Positions 1-8,357 of a DNA stretch of 64,000 nt are shown in pieces; within the stretch, counting starts at the first letter, position 1, and each line of letters opens with the position of its first letter. The notes under the pieces are model-generated. The model worked only from the letters and a program-made list of their open reading frames with translations, had not been told where the DNA came from and ran no database searches. The stretch lies in assembly GCF_001662875.1 (NCBI RefSeq), contig NZ_JPVZ01000004.1:1-64000 (forward strand). Direction: 5' to 3'. A program made the position numbers and the translations under genes. The DNA comes from Thalassospira tepidiphila MCCC 1A03514. Lineage in GTDB: Bacteria > Pseudomonadota > Alphaproteobacteria > Rhodospirillales > Thalassospiraceae.

Positions 1-15
1 GGGCGGCGACCGCCC
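1..15 (-). terminator. GC hairpin downstream of the sugar ABC operon
   Basis: GGGCGG and CCGCCC pair around a 3-base CGA loop, about 35 bases past the stop of the binding-protein gene on the minus strand. The window ends before any U-tract could be seen, so calling it a terminator is tentative. Confidence 0.35.
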
Positions 16-48
16 GACGCAAGAGTGCTTGTCCCAACCAAAGTTCGT

Positions 49-1005
49 TTAGAACGGGCTGTCCGGGAAATAGAAGTTCTCGGCATTTTCCTGGGTAACA
101 ACGGTCGCACCCAGGATATAGCGACCTTCAACCGGCGCATTGGAGGTGAACTTCATAACCGTCACATCCATCGCAGTTGCGATCATTGCCGGCGGATACA
201 GAACGTCAATCGGGGTCAGTTCATCGCCATCCATCACGCGTTTGATGATGTCTTTCATGCCAGCACCGCCAACGATGAACATCTCATCGGTACGATCAGC
301 CTGTTTGACGGCCTCGATCACGCCAAGCGCGATGTCGTCATCCTGCGCCCAGACCGCATTGATTTCCGGGAAGCGCGACAGGAAGTCCTGCATCACTTCA
401 TAGCCGTCATCACGGTTCCAGTTGGCATGTTTCATATCAAGGATTTCGATGTTCGAGCCGTCAAGCGCTTCGACAAACGCGTCCACACGCTCGGTATCGA
501 TCGTGGTCGGAATGCCGCGCAGAACAACGATCTTGCCTTCGTCATTCAGGCGTTCACGGATGTACTCGCCCGAAACACGGCCAAGTTCCGGGTTGTTGCC
601 CGCAACATAGACGTCTTCAATCCCCGGAAGCGAAAGACCACGGTCAACCACGGTAACAAACTTGCCCGCCTGTTTGACCTGCTGGACCGGAACGGTCAGC
701 GGATCAGATTCAAACGGCAGAACGACCAGAGCGTCGATATTCTGAACCGACACCAGATCTTCAAGGTCGTTTGCCTGTTCGGTTGCACCATTCGCGCTGA
801 CCACAATGACATCGATATTGGGATAGGTTGCCTCAATACGCTTTTCGGCCTGTTCGGCATGCCAGTTCAGGCCACCTGCCCAACCATGGGTCGCTGCCGG
901 GATCGAAACCCCGATCTTGATCTTTTCCTGTGCGATTGCACCGGTCGATGCCAAACCAAGGCCCAGAACACAGGCGGCCCCCAGATATTTTGTAAACGTT
1001 TTCAT
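49..1005 (-). CDS. Periplasmic sugar-binding protein of an RbsB-like ABC transporter
   Basis: This 318-residue protein should capture a sugar in the periplasm and deliver it to the permease and ATPase encoded upstream. The first 26 residues (MKTFTKYLGA...AIAQ) form a Sec signal peptide with a cut near AIA-QEK. The mature part starts KIKIGVSIPAATHGW, the typical first strand of the type 1 periplasmic-binding fold (Peripla_BP_4; ribose, xylose and AI-2 binders). The ATG at 1005 is chosen because AGGAGG lies 8 bases before it; the longer open frame has no such site. It is the last gene of an ATPase-permease-binding protein operon, a less common order. The exact sugar cannot be read from sequence. 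Confidence 0.9.
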   Translation of the reverse strand: MKTFTKYLGAACVLGLGLASTGAIAQEKIKIGVSIPAATHGWAGGLNWHAEQAEKRIEATYPNIDVIVVSANGATEQANDLEDLVSVQNIDALVVLPFESDPLTVPVQQVKQAGKFVTVVDRGLSLPGIEDVYVAGNNPELGRVSGEYIRERLNDEGKIVVLRGIPTTIDTERVDAFVEALDGSNIEILDMKHANWNRDDGYEVMQDFLSRFPEINAVWAQDDDIALGVIEAVKQADRTDEMFIVGGAGMKDIIKRVMDGDELTPIDVLYPPAMIATAMDVTVMKFTSNAPVEGRYILGATVVTQENAENFYFPDSPF

Positions 1006-1069
1006 CAACGTTTCCTCCTGATCAAAAAAATGATGCGTTTTCACATTCTTCCCGGACGTTGATCGCCGG

Positions 1070-2083
1070 TTATTTGCTCTTTTTGCGTCGCCAGTCCCCG
1101 CTCTGCAGGAATACCGCAACGATGATGATCAGACCCTGAACTGCTCCGTTCAGATAGTTACTGATCGCATCCGTCAAATTCAGAATATTGCCAATCGTGG
1201 TCAGCATGATCGCGCCGATCACCGTGCCCCAGATCCGGCCATAGCCACCCTTAAGCATCGTGCCACCAATGATCACGGCAGCAATCGCTTCAAGTTCCCA
1301 AAGCACCCCGGTCGAGCTTGAGGCCGACCCAAGACGCGGCACATAAATGATGGTCGCAACCGATACGCACAGCCCCTGAATGACATAGGTCAGGGTCTTC
1401 ACACGGTCGACATGGATTGCCGAATACCGCGCAACCTGCTCGTTTGAGCCAATCGCAAAGCATTTCCGCCCGAACGGCGTCATGTTCAGCAAAACATAGC
1501 CCGCAACCGCCACGGCAAAGAACACAAGCACCGGCACAGGAATGCCCAGAATGTCGCCGTAATAGACCGGGCGATAAACACCGCGCACATCAAAATCAAG
1601 CGACAGCGTCCCGCCATCAGCCATATAGGTCACAAGCGACCGGTAAATCCCCATGGTGCCAAGTGTGACGATAAACGCTTCGATCTTGCCCTTGGTACTG
1701 ACCAGGCCATTGACGGCACCGGCCGCAATCCCCAGCAAGACTGACAACACCACACCGATCAAAACCGTCTCGATCCCGGCCCCCAGCGTTGCGACAAGCG
1801 TGTTCATCACAACAATCATCGCACCCGAAATAAACGCCGCCATGGAGCCCACCGAAAGGTCAATGCCGCCCGCGGTGATCACAAAGGTCGCACCCACCGC
1901 GATGATGCCGATAAAGGCCGCACGGGTGAAAATATTCGAAAGGTTGCCGCCGCTCAGGAACGCGTCATTAATAACCGTGCCCAGAACAAACAGGCCAACG
2001 AGGGCCAAAAACGGACCCAAGGCTTTGAAATCGATATTGAAACCACTCGAAGTCGAAGCTTCAGAGCGCTCAAGGCTACTCAT
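1070..2083 (-). CDS. RbsC-like sugar ABC transporter permease
   Basis: A 337-residue inner-membrane permease (BPD_transp_2 family) with about 8-10 hydrophobic segments. The stretches [19 protein letters not shown] and [20 protein letters not shown] are the family's characteristic loops, the second being the ATPase-contact region. Start: MSSLERSE at 2083 overlaps the end of the ATPase gene by 8 bases, pointing to translational coupling. The frame is open further upstream, but that part lies inside the ATPase gene. It works with the neighbouring ATPase and binding protein; the substrate is a pentose-like sugar by family only. Confidence 0.92.
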   Translation of the reverse strand: MSSLERSEASTSSGFNIDFKALGPFLALVGLFVLGTVINDAFLSGGNLSNIFTRAAFIGIIAVGATFVITAGGIDLSVGSMAAFISGAMIVVMNTLVATLGAGIETVLIGVVLSVLLGIAAGAVNGLVSTKGKIEAFIVTLGTMGIYRSLVTYMADGGTLSLDFDVRGVYRPVYYGDILGIPVPVLVFFAVAVAGYVLLNMTPFGRKCFAIGSNEQVARYSAIHVDRVKTLTYVIQGLCVSVATIIYVPRLGSASSSTGVLWELEAIAAVIIGGTMLKGGYGRIWGTVIGAIMLTTIGNILNLTDAISNYLNGAVQGLIIIVAVFLQSGDWRRKKSK

Positions 2084-3629
2084 GAACAGACACTCCCTGC
2101 TTGCCTGAAATTCCTGTCGCGTGCCGCATGATTTCATGCTCGTTGCGGTCGTTTCCTTCGAGAATGCCGGTGATACGCCCCGCCGCCATGACCGCGATGC
2201 GATCAGACAGGCCAAGCATTTCCGGCATTTCAGACGACAGGAGAATGACGGATTTACCGCGTTTGGTAAGATCGCCGATGAAATGATAAATCTGGCTTTT
2301 GGTGCCGATATCGATGCCGCGCGTCGGCTCGTCGATGATCACGACTTCCGGGTCGGTTTCCATGACCTTCGCCAACAACAGCTTTTGCTGATTGCCGCCG
2401 GAAAAATCACCGACCTTGGCTTTCGGATCGGCCGCGCGAATATCAAAGGCCTCGATCGCGTTTGCCAGTGCGGCTTCTTCGGCCTTGCGATTGAGGATCA
2501 CGGTCCCGAATTTTTCAAGTGCCAGCAAAGTCAGGTTGGGCCGCATATCCATATTCAGCAACAACCCGCTGCCCTTGCGATCCTTGGTCAGATAGGCAAT
2601 GCCACATTTTTTGGCATCTTGCAGGCTGTGGATCGAAACCGGCTCGCCATTGCGTTCGATCTCGCCAGATGATCTGTCGCGCAGGCCAATGATCGCCTCC
2701 ATCAAGGCTGTCCGCCCGGCCCCGACAATCCCGGCAAAGCCCAGAACTTCGCCGCGACGCAGATCAAAGCTGGCGTCACGCACCTGGCCGTCAACGGATA
2801 GATTGCGGACAGACATGGCCACATCATGGGCCTCAACCGGTGCGCGGTCGGGGAACATCTGTTTGATATCGCGGCCCACCATCAGGCGCGCCATGTCGTC
2901 TTTTTCAACTTCGGCCACCGGTTCGGTCGTGATCAGGCGGCCATCGCGCAAAACCGTCACCCGGTCGGCAATCGCCTTGATCTCGTCCAGCTTGTGGGAA
3001 ATGTAAAGGATCGCGACACCCTGTTCGCGCAGGCGCCGGATCTGATCAAACAGGATATCAACTTCGCGCCCGGTCAAGACCGCGGTCGGTTCATCAAGGA
3101 TCAGAATATCGGCATTTTTCGAAAGCGCCTTGGCAATTTCGACCATCTGACGGTCCGAAACCGCAAGATCCTTGATGCGCGTGCGCGGATCGACATCGCA
3201 TTGCAATTGATCCAGAAGCTTTTTTGCTTCTGCGCGCATCGCCGCCTTGTCAAGGAACCAGCCCCGCTTGATCTCGCGGCCAAGGAAAATGTTTTCTTCG
3301 ACGGTCAGTTGCTCGGCCAGGTTCAGTTCCTGATGGATCAGGATGACACCATGATTTTCGGCAACTTCACTGTCTTCAAACGTGACTTCAGCCTGATCAA
3401 GACTAAGCGCGCCGCTGGTCGGCTGATGATAGCCAGACAGGATTTTCACTAAGGTCGATTTGCCCGCACCATTTTCGCCCAAAAGCGCATGCACTTCCCC
3501 CGCATGCAGATCGATGGAAACATCGAAAAGCACCTGTGCCGGGCCAAATGACTTGCAAATCTCCCGACCGGACAGCCGCACGCGCGCCTGCTGATCGGGA
3601 TTAACGGCGTGAACAGCCGCATCCGTCAT
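2076..3629 (-). CDS. RbsA-like tandem sugar ABC ATPase
   Basis: 517 residues with two fused nucleotide-binding domains, as in RbsA, XylG and MglA. The first carries a complete Walker A (GENGAGKST, residues 51-59) and Walker B ([10 protein letters not shown]). The second has the degenerate Walker A typical of the family (GIVGAGRT) followed by FSGGNQQK and [12 protein letters not shown]. It energises sugar import on the cytoplasmic face. ATG at 3629 has GGGAGG 8 bases upstream. It is the first gene of the operon, transcribed divergently from the LacI repressor at 3805, whose likely operators lie in the 175-base gap. Confidence 0.95.
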   Translation of the reverse strand: MTDAAVHAVNPDQQARVRLSGREICKSFGPAQVLFDVSIDLHAGEVHALLGENGAGKSTLVKILSGYHQPTSGALSLDQAEVTFEDSEVAENHGVILIHQELNLAEQLTVEENIFLGREIKRGWFLDKAAMRAEAKKLLDQLQCDVDPRTRIKDLAVSDRQMVEIAKALSKNADILILDEPTAVLTGREVDILFDQIRRLREQGVAILYISHKLDEIKAIADRVTVLRDGRLITTEPVAEVEKDDMARLMVGRDIKQMFPDRAPVEAHDVAMSVRNLSVDGQVRDASFDLRRGEVLGFAGIVGAGRTALMEAIIGLRDRSSGEIERNGEPVSIHSLQDAKKCGIAYLTKDRKGSGLLLNMDMRPNLTLLALEKFGTVILNRKAEEAALANAIEAFDIRAADPKAKVGDFSGGNQQKLLLAKVMETDPEVVIIDEPTRGIDIGTKSQIYHFIGDLTKRGKSVILLSSEMPEMLGLSDRIAVMAAGRITGILEGNDRNEHEIMRHATGISGKQGVSVHE

Positions 3630-3684
3630 GAATATATCCTCCCTAGCGTCGCATTTCTTGCGATCAACTGCTTATTAAGGCTTG

Positions 3685-3720
3685 TGTAAACGTTTTCATT
3701 TTCGATGTAAACCTTTACAT
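3685..3720. promoter_or_regulatory. Two LacI-type operators in the divergent intergenic region
   Basis: TGTAAACGTTTTCA (3685-3698) has the AAACGTTT core common to LacI-family operators. ATGTAAACCTTTACAT (3705-3720) is a palindrome of ATGTAAA/TTTACAT half-sites around CC. Both lie between the ABC operon and the LacI gene, which presumably binds them to control both directions. Confidence 0.65.
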
Positions 3721-3804
3721 TTTGCTCGGAGTGATCAAAATCACCTGCCGATCCGGGCGTCGAATGCCGCTGGACAGCCTGCAACCGGCGGAGTAGGAAG
3801 AAGA

Positions 3805-4836
3805 ATGACTGAAAAAATCGCGACGATTGAAGATGTTGCCCGCCAGGCAGGGGTGTCTATTGCCACTGTCAGCCGGGCCTTGCACAAACCCAATGTGGTT
3901 TCCGAAACCACACGCGAAAGAGTGCAAACAGCCATCGCCGCGACCGGTTACACCGCCAATGTCATGGCCCGGAACCTGCGTCTGAACCGTTCGGGGATGA
4001 TTCTTTTGCTGGTGCCCGATATCGGAAACCCTTTCTTTTCGGCGATTCTGTCCGGCATTGAAAAGGGTGCCAGCCAGGCAGGCTACAATGTCCTGATTGG
4101 CGATACGCAAAACGATCCCGAACGCGAAGCAACCTATGCCGCCTATCTGCGCAGCAATCAGGCCGATGCGATGATCCTGCTCAATGGCAGGCTTCCGGCA
4201 CCACTTGCCAAGGCCCCGGCAAACGCCACACCACCCGTGGTGATTGCCTGCGAACGCATTCCGGGATGTGCGCTGCCAACCGTCATCATTGATAATGACG
4301 AGGCATCCTTTGTTGCGACCAACCATCTGATTGATCTCGGCCATACCCGCATCGCCCATGTCAGTGGCCCGACGGGCAACATCCTGACCACGGATCGCGT
4401 GACCGGATATCGCCGCGCCCTGAAATCAGCCGGCATCACCCACGAACCAGGCCTGATTTATCGCGGCGATTTTTCCATCGATTCCGGCATTGCCGCCGGT
4501 CGTGCGCTTCTGGCCGATCCAAAGACCCGACCAACGGCGGTGTGTTGCGCCAGTGACGGCATGGCGATCGGGGTGATTGTCGCGGCCAAGGAATACGGGC
4601 TTCGCATCCCGCATGATCTATCGGTTGTCGGCTTTGACGATATTCCGCATGCCGCGGCCTATGACCCGCCGATCACAACCGTCCGCCAACCCCGCCGCCG
4701 TCTGGGCGAACAGGCGATTGCTTTGCTTCTGGATCGTCTGGGATCAAAAACGCCGCCGTCGCACGGCGAAACCGGGCCGGTAATCATCCCGACCGAACTG
4801 ATCGTCCGTCAAAGCACCGGCCCCTGCCCCGGTTAG
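3805..4836 (+). CDS. LacI-family repressor of the sugar ABC operon
   Basis: 343 residues. The N-terminal helix-turn-helix reads IATIEDVARQAGVSIATVSRALHKP, followed by a hinge helix and a periplasmic-binding-like effector domain (NRSGMILLLVPDIGNPFFSAIL onwards, ending with SVVGFDDIPHAA). ATG at 3805 is preferred over the longer open frame because the HTH normally begins within 5 residues of the start and GGAAG lies just upstream. It is divergent from the RbsABC-like operon, so a repressor relieved by the transported sugar is the simplest role. This is inference; the effector is unknown. Confidence 0.92.
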   Translation: MTEKIATIEDVARQAGVSIATVSRALHKPNVVSETTRERVQTAIAATGYTANVMARNLRLNRSGMILLLVPDIGNPFFSAILSGIEKGASQAGYNVLIGDTQNDPEREATYAAYLRSNQADAMILLNGRLPAPLAKAPANATPPVVIACERIPGCALPTVIIDNDEASFVATNHLIDLGHTRIAHVSGPTGNILTTDRVTGYRRALKSAGITHEPGLIYRGDFSIDSGIAAGRALLADPKTRPTAVCCASDGMAIGVIVAAKEYGLRIPHDLSVVGFDDIPHAAAYDPPITTVRQPRRRLGEQAIALLLDRLGSKTPPSHGETGPVIIPTELIVRQSTGPCPG

Positions 4837-4857
4837 CGGCCCCTCTTAGGCATCTGC

Positions 4858-4885
4858 AATCTCAGGCACCTCTAATCTCAGGCAC
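4858..4885. repeat. Short direct repeat between convergent genes
   Basis: AATCTCAGGCAC occurs at 4858-4869 and again at 4874-4885. The second copy overlaps the stop codon of the minus-strand VOC gene. Probably a local duplication of no function. Confidence 0.5.
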
Positions 4886-5366
4886 TGGCAATCTTCTGCC
4901 ACTCGCCCATGACGGAACGCGCGTTTCCTTCATGATCCTCGCCGGATTTGGCAATTTCAGAGGCAAAGATTTCAAACCGGATACCATTGGGATCGCGCAT
5001 AAATAACCGGCGCGACTTGCCGTCATCTTCGCTGTGATACACCACCTTGTGCTGGAACAGATGGTTCTGCCAGGCGATCACATCGCGCGGCGCGGCACAG
5101 CGCAACCCGATATGAAACACATCATCGGGCATGTTTGGATCATCGGGATAAGGCCCGGTATCGGCCGGCCAGTCAAAGAAGGACAGGCGCGTGCCATCGG
5201 GCAGCGCATAGGTAATCAGCAAATAATCGGATTTCCACGACGGGCTATAGCCACTTTCCGCGTGGACCAGTGTTGCGCCCACCACTTTGGAATAAAAATG
5301 GTCGGTCGCCTCAAGATCGCGGGTCGGAAATGCAAGATGGTCGACACTTACAGGTGCAGGTGACAT
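4878..5366 (-). CDS. VOC-family (glyoxalase/dioxygenase fold) protein
   Basis: 162 residues. The start SVDHLAFPTRDLEATDHFYSKVVGA and the end MRDPNGIRFEIFA are the beta-alpha-beta modules of a vicinal-oxygen-chelate fold. Candidate metal ligands are His in VDHLAF, His in VFHIGLR and Glu in RFEIFA, the usual H/H/E pattern. ATG at 5366 has GGAGGAGG upstream; 30 extra codons in the open frame are not needed. Such proteins can be glyoxalases, extradiol dioxygenases or resistance lyases. Neither sequence nor neighbours (sugar operon, polyamine genes) settle the substrate. Confidence 0.8.
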   Translation of the reverse strand: MSPAPVSVDHLAFPTRDLEATDHFYSKVVGATLVHAESGYSPSWKSDYLLITYALPDGTRLSFFDWPADTGPYPDDPNMPDDVFHIGLRCAAPRDVIAWQNHLFQHKVVYHSEDDGKSRRLFMRDPNGIRFEIFASEIAKSGEDHEGNARSVMGEWQKIASA

Positions 5367-5557
5367 GGGGCCTCCTCCGTCTGAATGTATCCGTGTTACG
5401 GGCGCGACACCATGATGGTAATCATGAATGCGCCCCATGATCAACAGATGGGGCAATGGCCCTTCGAAATCAATGCGATTGCCCCTTGATCAAACCGTCA
5501 TGAAACCACAACATGCACAGAGGCGCGAAATCGCCTAATAAAGGCGACATTGCAGTA

Positions 5558-5586
5558 TTGACCGCCCCTGCCCCCGCTGCTATTGG
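5558..5586 (+). promoter_or_regulatory. Predicted sigma70 promoter for the spermidine genes
   Basis: TTGACC (5558-5563) and TATTGG (5581-5586) are 17 bases apart, a plausible -35/-10 pair. Transcription would start near 5593, before the leader peptide at 5633 and nspC at 5812, leaving a leader of about 220 bases. Confidence 0.4.
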
Positions 5587-5632
5587 GACGCAGCAAAACG
5601 CATTTGGCAAACCCGAAGGATGGAGGCATCTG

Positions 5633-5695
5633 ATGAATGAATACAGTTTATCTGTCTCCGTCTATTGGATGACGCACCGTCAGGCTGACCACTAG
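5633..5695 (+). CDS. Candidate 20-residue leader peptide upstream of nspC
   Basis: A very short frame, MNEYSLSVSVYWMTHRQADH then TAG, with a strong ribosome site (GGAGG 7 bases before the ATG). It lies in the leader, 116 bases before nspC. The following leader holds short inverted repeats (CACCAA/TTGGTG; GGAAC/GTTCC). Polyamine biosynthesis genes are known to be controlled by upstream peptides (SpeFL in Enterobacteria, the mammalian AMD1 uORF), so a spermidine- or amino-acid-sensing leader is a reasonable hypothesis. I do not recognise the peptide itself. Confidence 0.5.
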   Translation: MNEYSLSVSVYWMTHRQADH

Positions 5696-5811
5696 AAAAG
5701 CCGGTTGCCCCCACCAATTTGGTGATTTTGCCCAAACCCGGAACCTGACAGCGTGATCGCGCGTTCCGAGTTCACCCGCATTCCCCGTGACATAGTTGTA
5801 GAGAGCCGTCC

Positions 5812-6909
5812 ATGCCCGCAACGCCCTATTATCTGATCGACAAGTCCAAGCTTAAAAGCAACATGGAAAAGATCGCCTATGTGCGCGAACATTCCGGTGC
5901 CAAGGCGTTGCTTGCGCTGAAATGCTTTGCGACCTGGTCGGTGTTTGACTTCATGTCCGAATACATGGACGGCACCACGTCTTCGTCGCTCTATGAAGTC
6001 AAGCTCGGCCGTCAAAAATTCGGCAAGGAAACCCACGCCTATAGCGTCGCCTATTCCGATGACGAGATCGGCGAAGTCATTGAAAATGCCGACAAGATCA
6101 TCTTCAATTCCATCAGCCAGCTCACCCGCTTTGCCGATCAGGCATCTGGCATCGTGCGTGGTCTGCGCCTGAACCCGCAGGTCTCGACCTCAAGCTTTGA
6201 TCTCGCCGATCCGGCCCGCCCGTTCTCGCGTCTGGGCGAATGGGATGTCGCCAAGGTCGAAGCGGTGATGGACCGGATTTCTGGCTTCATGATCCACAAT
6301 AACTGCGAAAACGCCGACTTTGATCTGTTTGATCAGATGCTGGGCAATATCGAGGAAAAGTTTGGCTCACTTCTGGCGCGCGTTGAATGGGTCAGCCTCG
6401 GCGGCGGCATCCATTTCACTGGTGAAAACTACCCGCTCGATAAATTCTGCGCGCGGCTCAAGGCGTTTTCCGAGAAATTCGGCGTGCAGGTTTATCTTGA
6501 ACCCGGCGAAGCATCGATCACCAAAAGCACCACCCTTGAGGTCACGGTGCTGGATACCCTGTTTAACGGCAAGAACCTTGCCATCGTTGATAGCTCGATC
6601 GAAGCCCACATGCTTGATCTTCTGATCTATCGCGAAAATGCCAAGGTCCTGCCGAACACGGGTGATCACCCCTACATGATCTGTGGCAAATCGTGCCTTG
6701 CGGGTGACGTGTTTGGCGAATTTGATTTCGAAAACGAGATCAAGGTCGGCGACCGTATCTCCATCCAGGATGCGGCCGGTTACACCATGGTCAAAAAGAA
6801 CTGGTTTAACGGGGTCGGCATGCCGTCCATCGTGATCCGGGAACTCGACGGAACAGAGCGCGTTGTGCGTGAGTTCACCTTTGACGACTACGTTTCGAGC
6901 CTTTCGTAA
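5812..6909 (+). CDS. nspC: Carboxynorspermidine/carboxyspermidine decarboxylase
   Basis: 365 residues, the usual NspC length. This PLP enzyme decarboxylates carboxyspermidine (or carboxynorspermidine) to spermidine, the last step of the aspartate-semialdehyde route used by bacteria without SpeDE. It has the alanine-racemase-fold barrel of group IV decarboxylases: PLP lysine K37 in LLALKCFATWS, the phosphate-binding segment SLGGGIHFTGENYP, and EPGEAS. The C-terminal CGKSCLAGDVFGEF supplies the cysteine and aspartate that complete the active site across the dimer. It precedes the matching synthase gene by 79 bases, so the two form one operon. The preceding leader carries a small reading frame. 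Confidence 0.95.
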   Translation: MPATPYYLIDKSKLKSNMEKIAYVREHSGAKALLALKCFATWSVFDFMSEYMDGTTSSSLYEVKLGRQKFGKETHAYSVAYSDDEIGEVIENADKIIFNSISQLTRFADQASGIVRGLRLNPQVSTSSFDLADPARPFSRLGEWDVAKVEAVMDRISGFMIHNNCENADFDLFDQMLGNIEEKFGSLLARVEWVSLGGGIHFTGENYPLDKFCARLKAFSEKFGVQVYLEPGEASITKSTTLEVTVLDTLFNGKNLAIVDSSIEAHMLDLLIYRENAKVLPNTGDHPYMICGKSCLAGDVFGEFDFENEIKVGDRISIQDAAGYTMVKKNWFNGVGMPSIVIRELDGTERVVREFTFDDYVSSLS

Positions 6910-6940
6910 AAACACGAAAGCGCAGTTTTCATAGCGAACC

Positions 6941-6956
6941 GGGGAAGTGTTTCCCC
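6941..6956 (+). other. Intercistronic hairpin between nspC and the synthase gene
   Basis: GGGGAA and TTCCCC pair around GTGT. There is no T-run, so it more likely tunes mRNA processing or the second gene's translation than ends transcription. Confidence 0.45.
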
Positions 6957-6988
6957 ACCTCTCAAAACAGGGGAGTTTTTGGCCCGAC

Positions 6989-8230
6989 ATGAAAAAGAAT
7001 GTTCTGATTATCGGCGCAGGTGGCGTCGCCCAGGTCGTTGCACATAAATGCGCGCAGCATAATGACGTGCTTGGCGATATTCATATCGCATCGCGTACGG
7101 CATCAAAGTGCCAGTCCATCATCGACAGCATCCACGAAAAGAAAAACCTTAAAGAGCAAGGCGTTCTTGAAGGTCACGCGCTCGATGCAACCGATGTCGA
7201 TGCAACCGCGGCCCTGATCGAAAAAACCGGCTGCCAGATCGTCATTAATGTCGGCTCTGCCTTTATCAACATGCCGGTCATGTCGGCCTGCATCAAAACC
7301 GGTGTCGCCTATCTCGATACCGCCATCCATGAAGAGCAGGACAAAATCTGCGAAACCCCGCCATGGTATGCCAACTATGAATGGAAGCGCCGCGAAGAAT
7401 GCGAAGCCGCTGGCACGACCGCAATCCTTGGTGTCGGCTTCGATCCGGGTGTAGTGAACGCCTATGCCAAACTGGCTGTCGAAGATTACTTCGATAAAAT
7501 TGACTCGATCGACATCATCGACATCAATGCCGGCAGCCACGGCAAATACTTTGCCACCAACTTCGACCCGGAAATCAACTTCCGCGAATTCACCGGCACG
7601 GTCTATTCCTGGCAGGACAGCAAATGGCAGGCCAACAAGATGTTCGAAGTCAAAAAGATCTGGGACATGCCGGTTGTCGGCGAAAGCCAGACCTTCATGA
7701 CCGGCCATGACGAAGTCCATTCCCTGTCCCAGAACCTTGACGTGCCCAACGTCCGCTTCTGGATGGGCTTTGGCGATCACTACGTCAATGTCTTCACGGT
7801 CCTGAAAAACATCGGCCTGCTGTCCGAAAAACCGGTCACCACGGCCGAGGGCCTCGAAGTCGTGCCGCTCAAGGTCGTCAAGGCCTGCCTGCCGGACCCA
7901 AGCTCCTTGGCACCGGACTATACCGGCAAGACCTGCATCGGTGATCTGGTCAAGGGTACGAAAGACGGCAAGGAAACCGAAGTCCTGATCTATAACGTGG
8001 CGGACCACAAGGACGCCTACAACGAAGTCGGAAGCCAGGGCATTTCCTATACCGCAGGCGTGCCGCCCGTCGCGGCTGCAATGCTGATCGCAACCGGCGA
8101 GTGGGACGTGAAAAAGATGGCAAACGTCGAAGAACTGCCATCCAAACCGTTCCTCAACCTGCTCAACGGCATGGGTCTTCCGACCCGCATCAAGGACGCC
8201 AACGGCGACCGCGCACTCGACTTCTCCTAA
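6989..8230 (+). CDS. Carboxynorspermidine synthase (saccharopine dehydrogenase family)
   Basis: 413 residues. The enzyme condenses putrescine or diaminopropane with aspartate semialdehyde and reduces the Schiff base with NADPH, giving the substrate of NspC. The N-terminus KKNVLIIGAGGVAQVVAHKCA is a Rossmann GxGGVxQ nucleotide site. GVGFDPGVVNAYAKLA and the long C-terminal domain match the Lys1/CANSDH family. ATG at 6989 fits the Rossmann strand starting at residue 4; the longer open frame lacks homologous sequence. Putrescine is the likely substrate, as usual in alphaproteobacteria, but that is inference. Confidence 0.92.
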   Translation: MKKNVLIIGAGGVAQVVAHKCAQHNDVLGDIHIASRTASKCQSIIDSIHEKKNLKEQGVLEGHALDATDVDATAALIEKTGCQIVINVGSAFINMPVMSACIKTGVAYLDTAIHEEQDKICETPPWYANYEWKRREECEAAGTTAILGVGFDPGVVNAYAKLAVEDYFDKIDSIDIIDINAGSHGKYFATNFDPEINFREFTGTVYSWQDSKWQANKMFEVKKIWDMPVVGESQTFMTGHDEVHSLSQNLDVPNVRFWMGFGDHYVNVFTVLKNIGLLSEKPVTTAEGLEVVPLKVVKACLPDPSSLAPDYTGKTCIGDLVKGTKDGKETEVLIYNVADHKDAYNEVGSQGISYTAGVPPVAAAMLIATGEWDVKKMANVEELPSKPFLNLLNGMGLPTRIKDANGDRALDFS

Positions 8231-8253
8231 GCGCACCTCACAAAATACAAACG

Positions 8254-8292
8254 AAATGGCGGGCACACATTGCCCGCCATTTTGCGTTTTTG
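8254..8292 (+). terminator. Rho-independent terminator of the spermidine operon
   Basis: AAATGGCGGGC (8254-8264) pairs perfectly with GCCCGCCATTT (8272-8282). T-rich sequence with TTTTT at 8287-8291 follows. Confidence 0.85.
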
Positions 8293-8300
8293 ATAAGGTC

Positions 8301-8325
8301 GTCATTCCCGCGCAGGCGGGAATCC
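8301..8325. repeat. REP-like palindrome, single copy here
   Basis: GTCATTCCCGCGCAGGCGGGAATCC: ATTCCCGC pairs with GCGGGAAT. Near-identical palindromes occur as dispersed extragenic repeats in many Proteobacteria. It sits in the gap between the spermidine terminator and the MFS gene, a usual REP location. Confidence 0.6.
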
Positions 8326-8357
8326 CGCGCCATTCGAACCGCGATAGATTCCAGATC

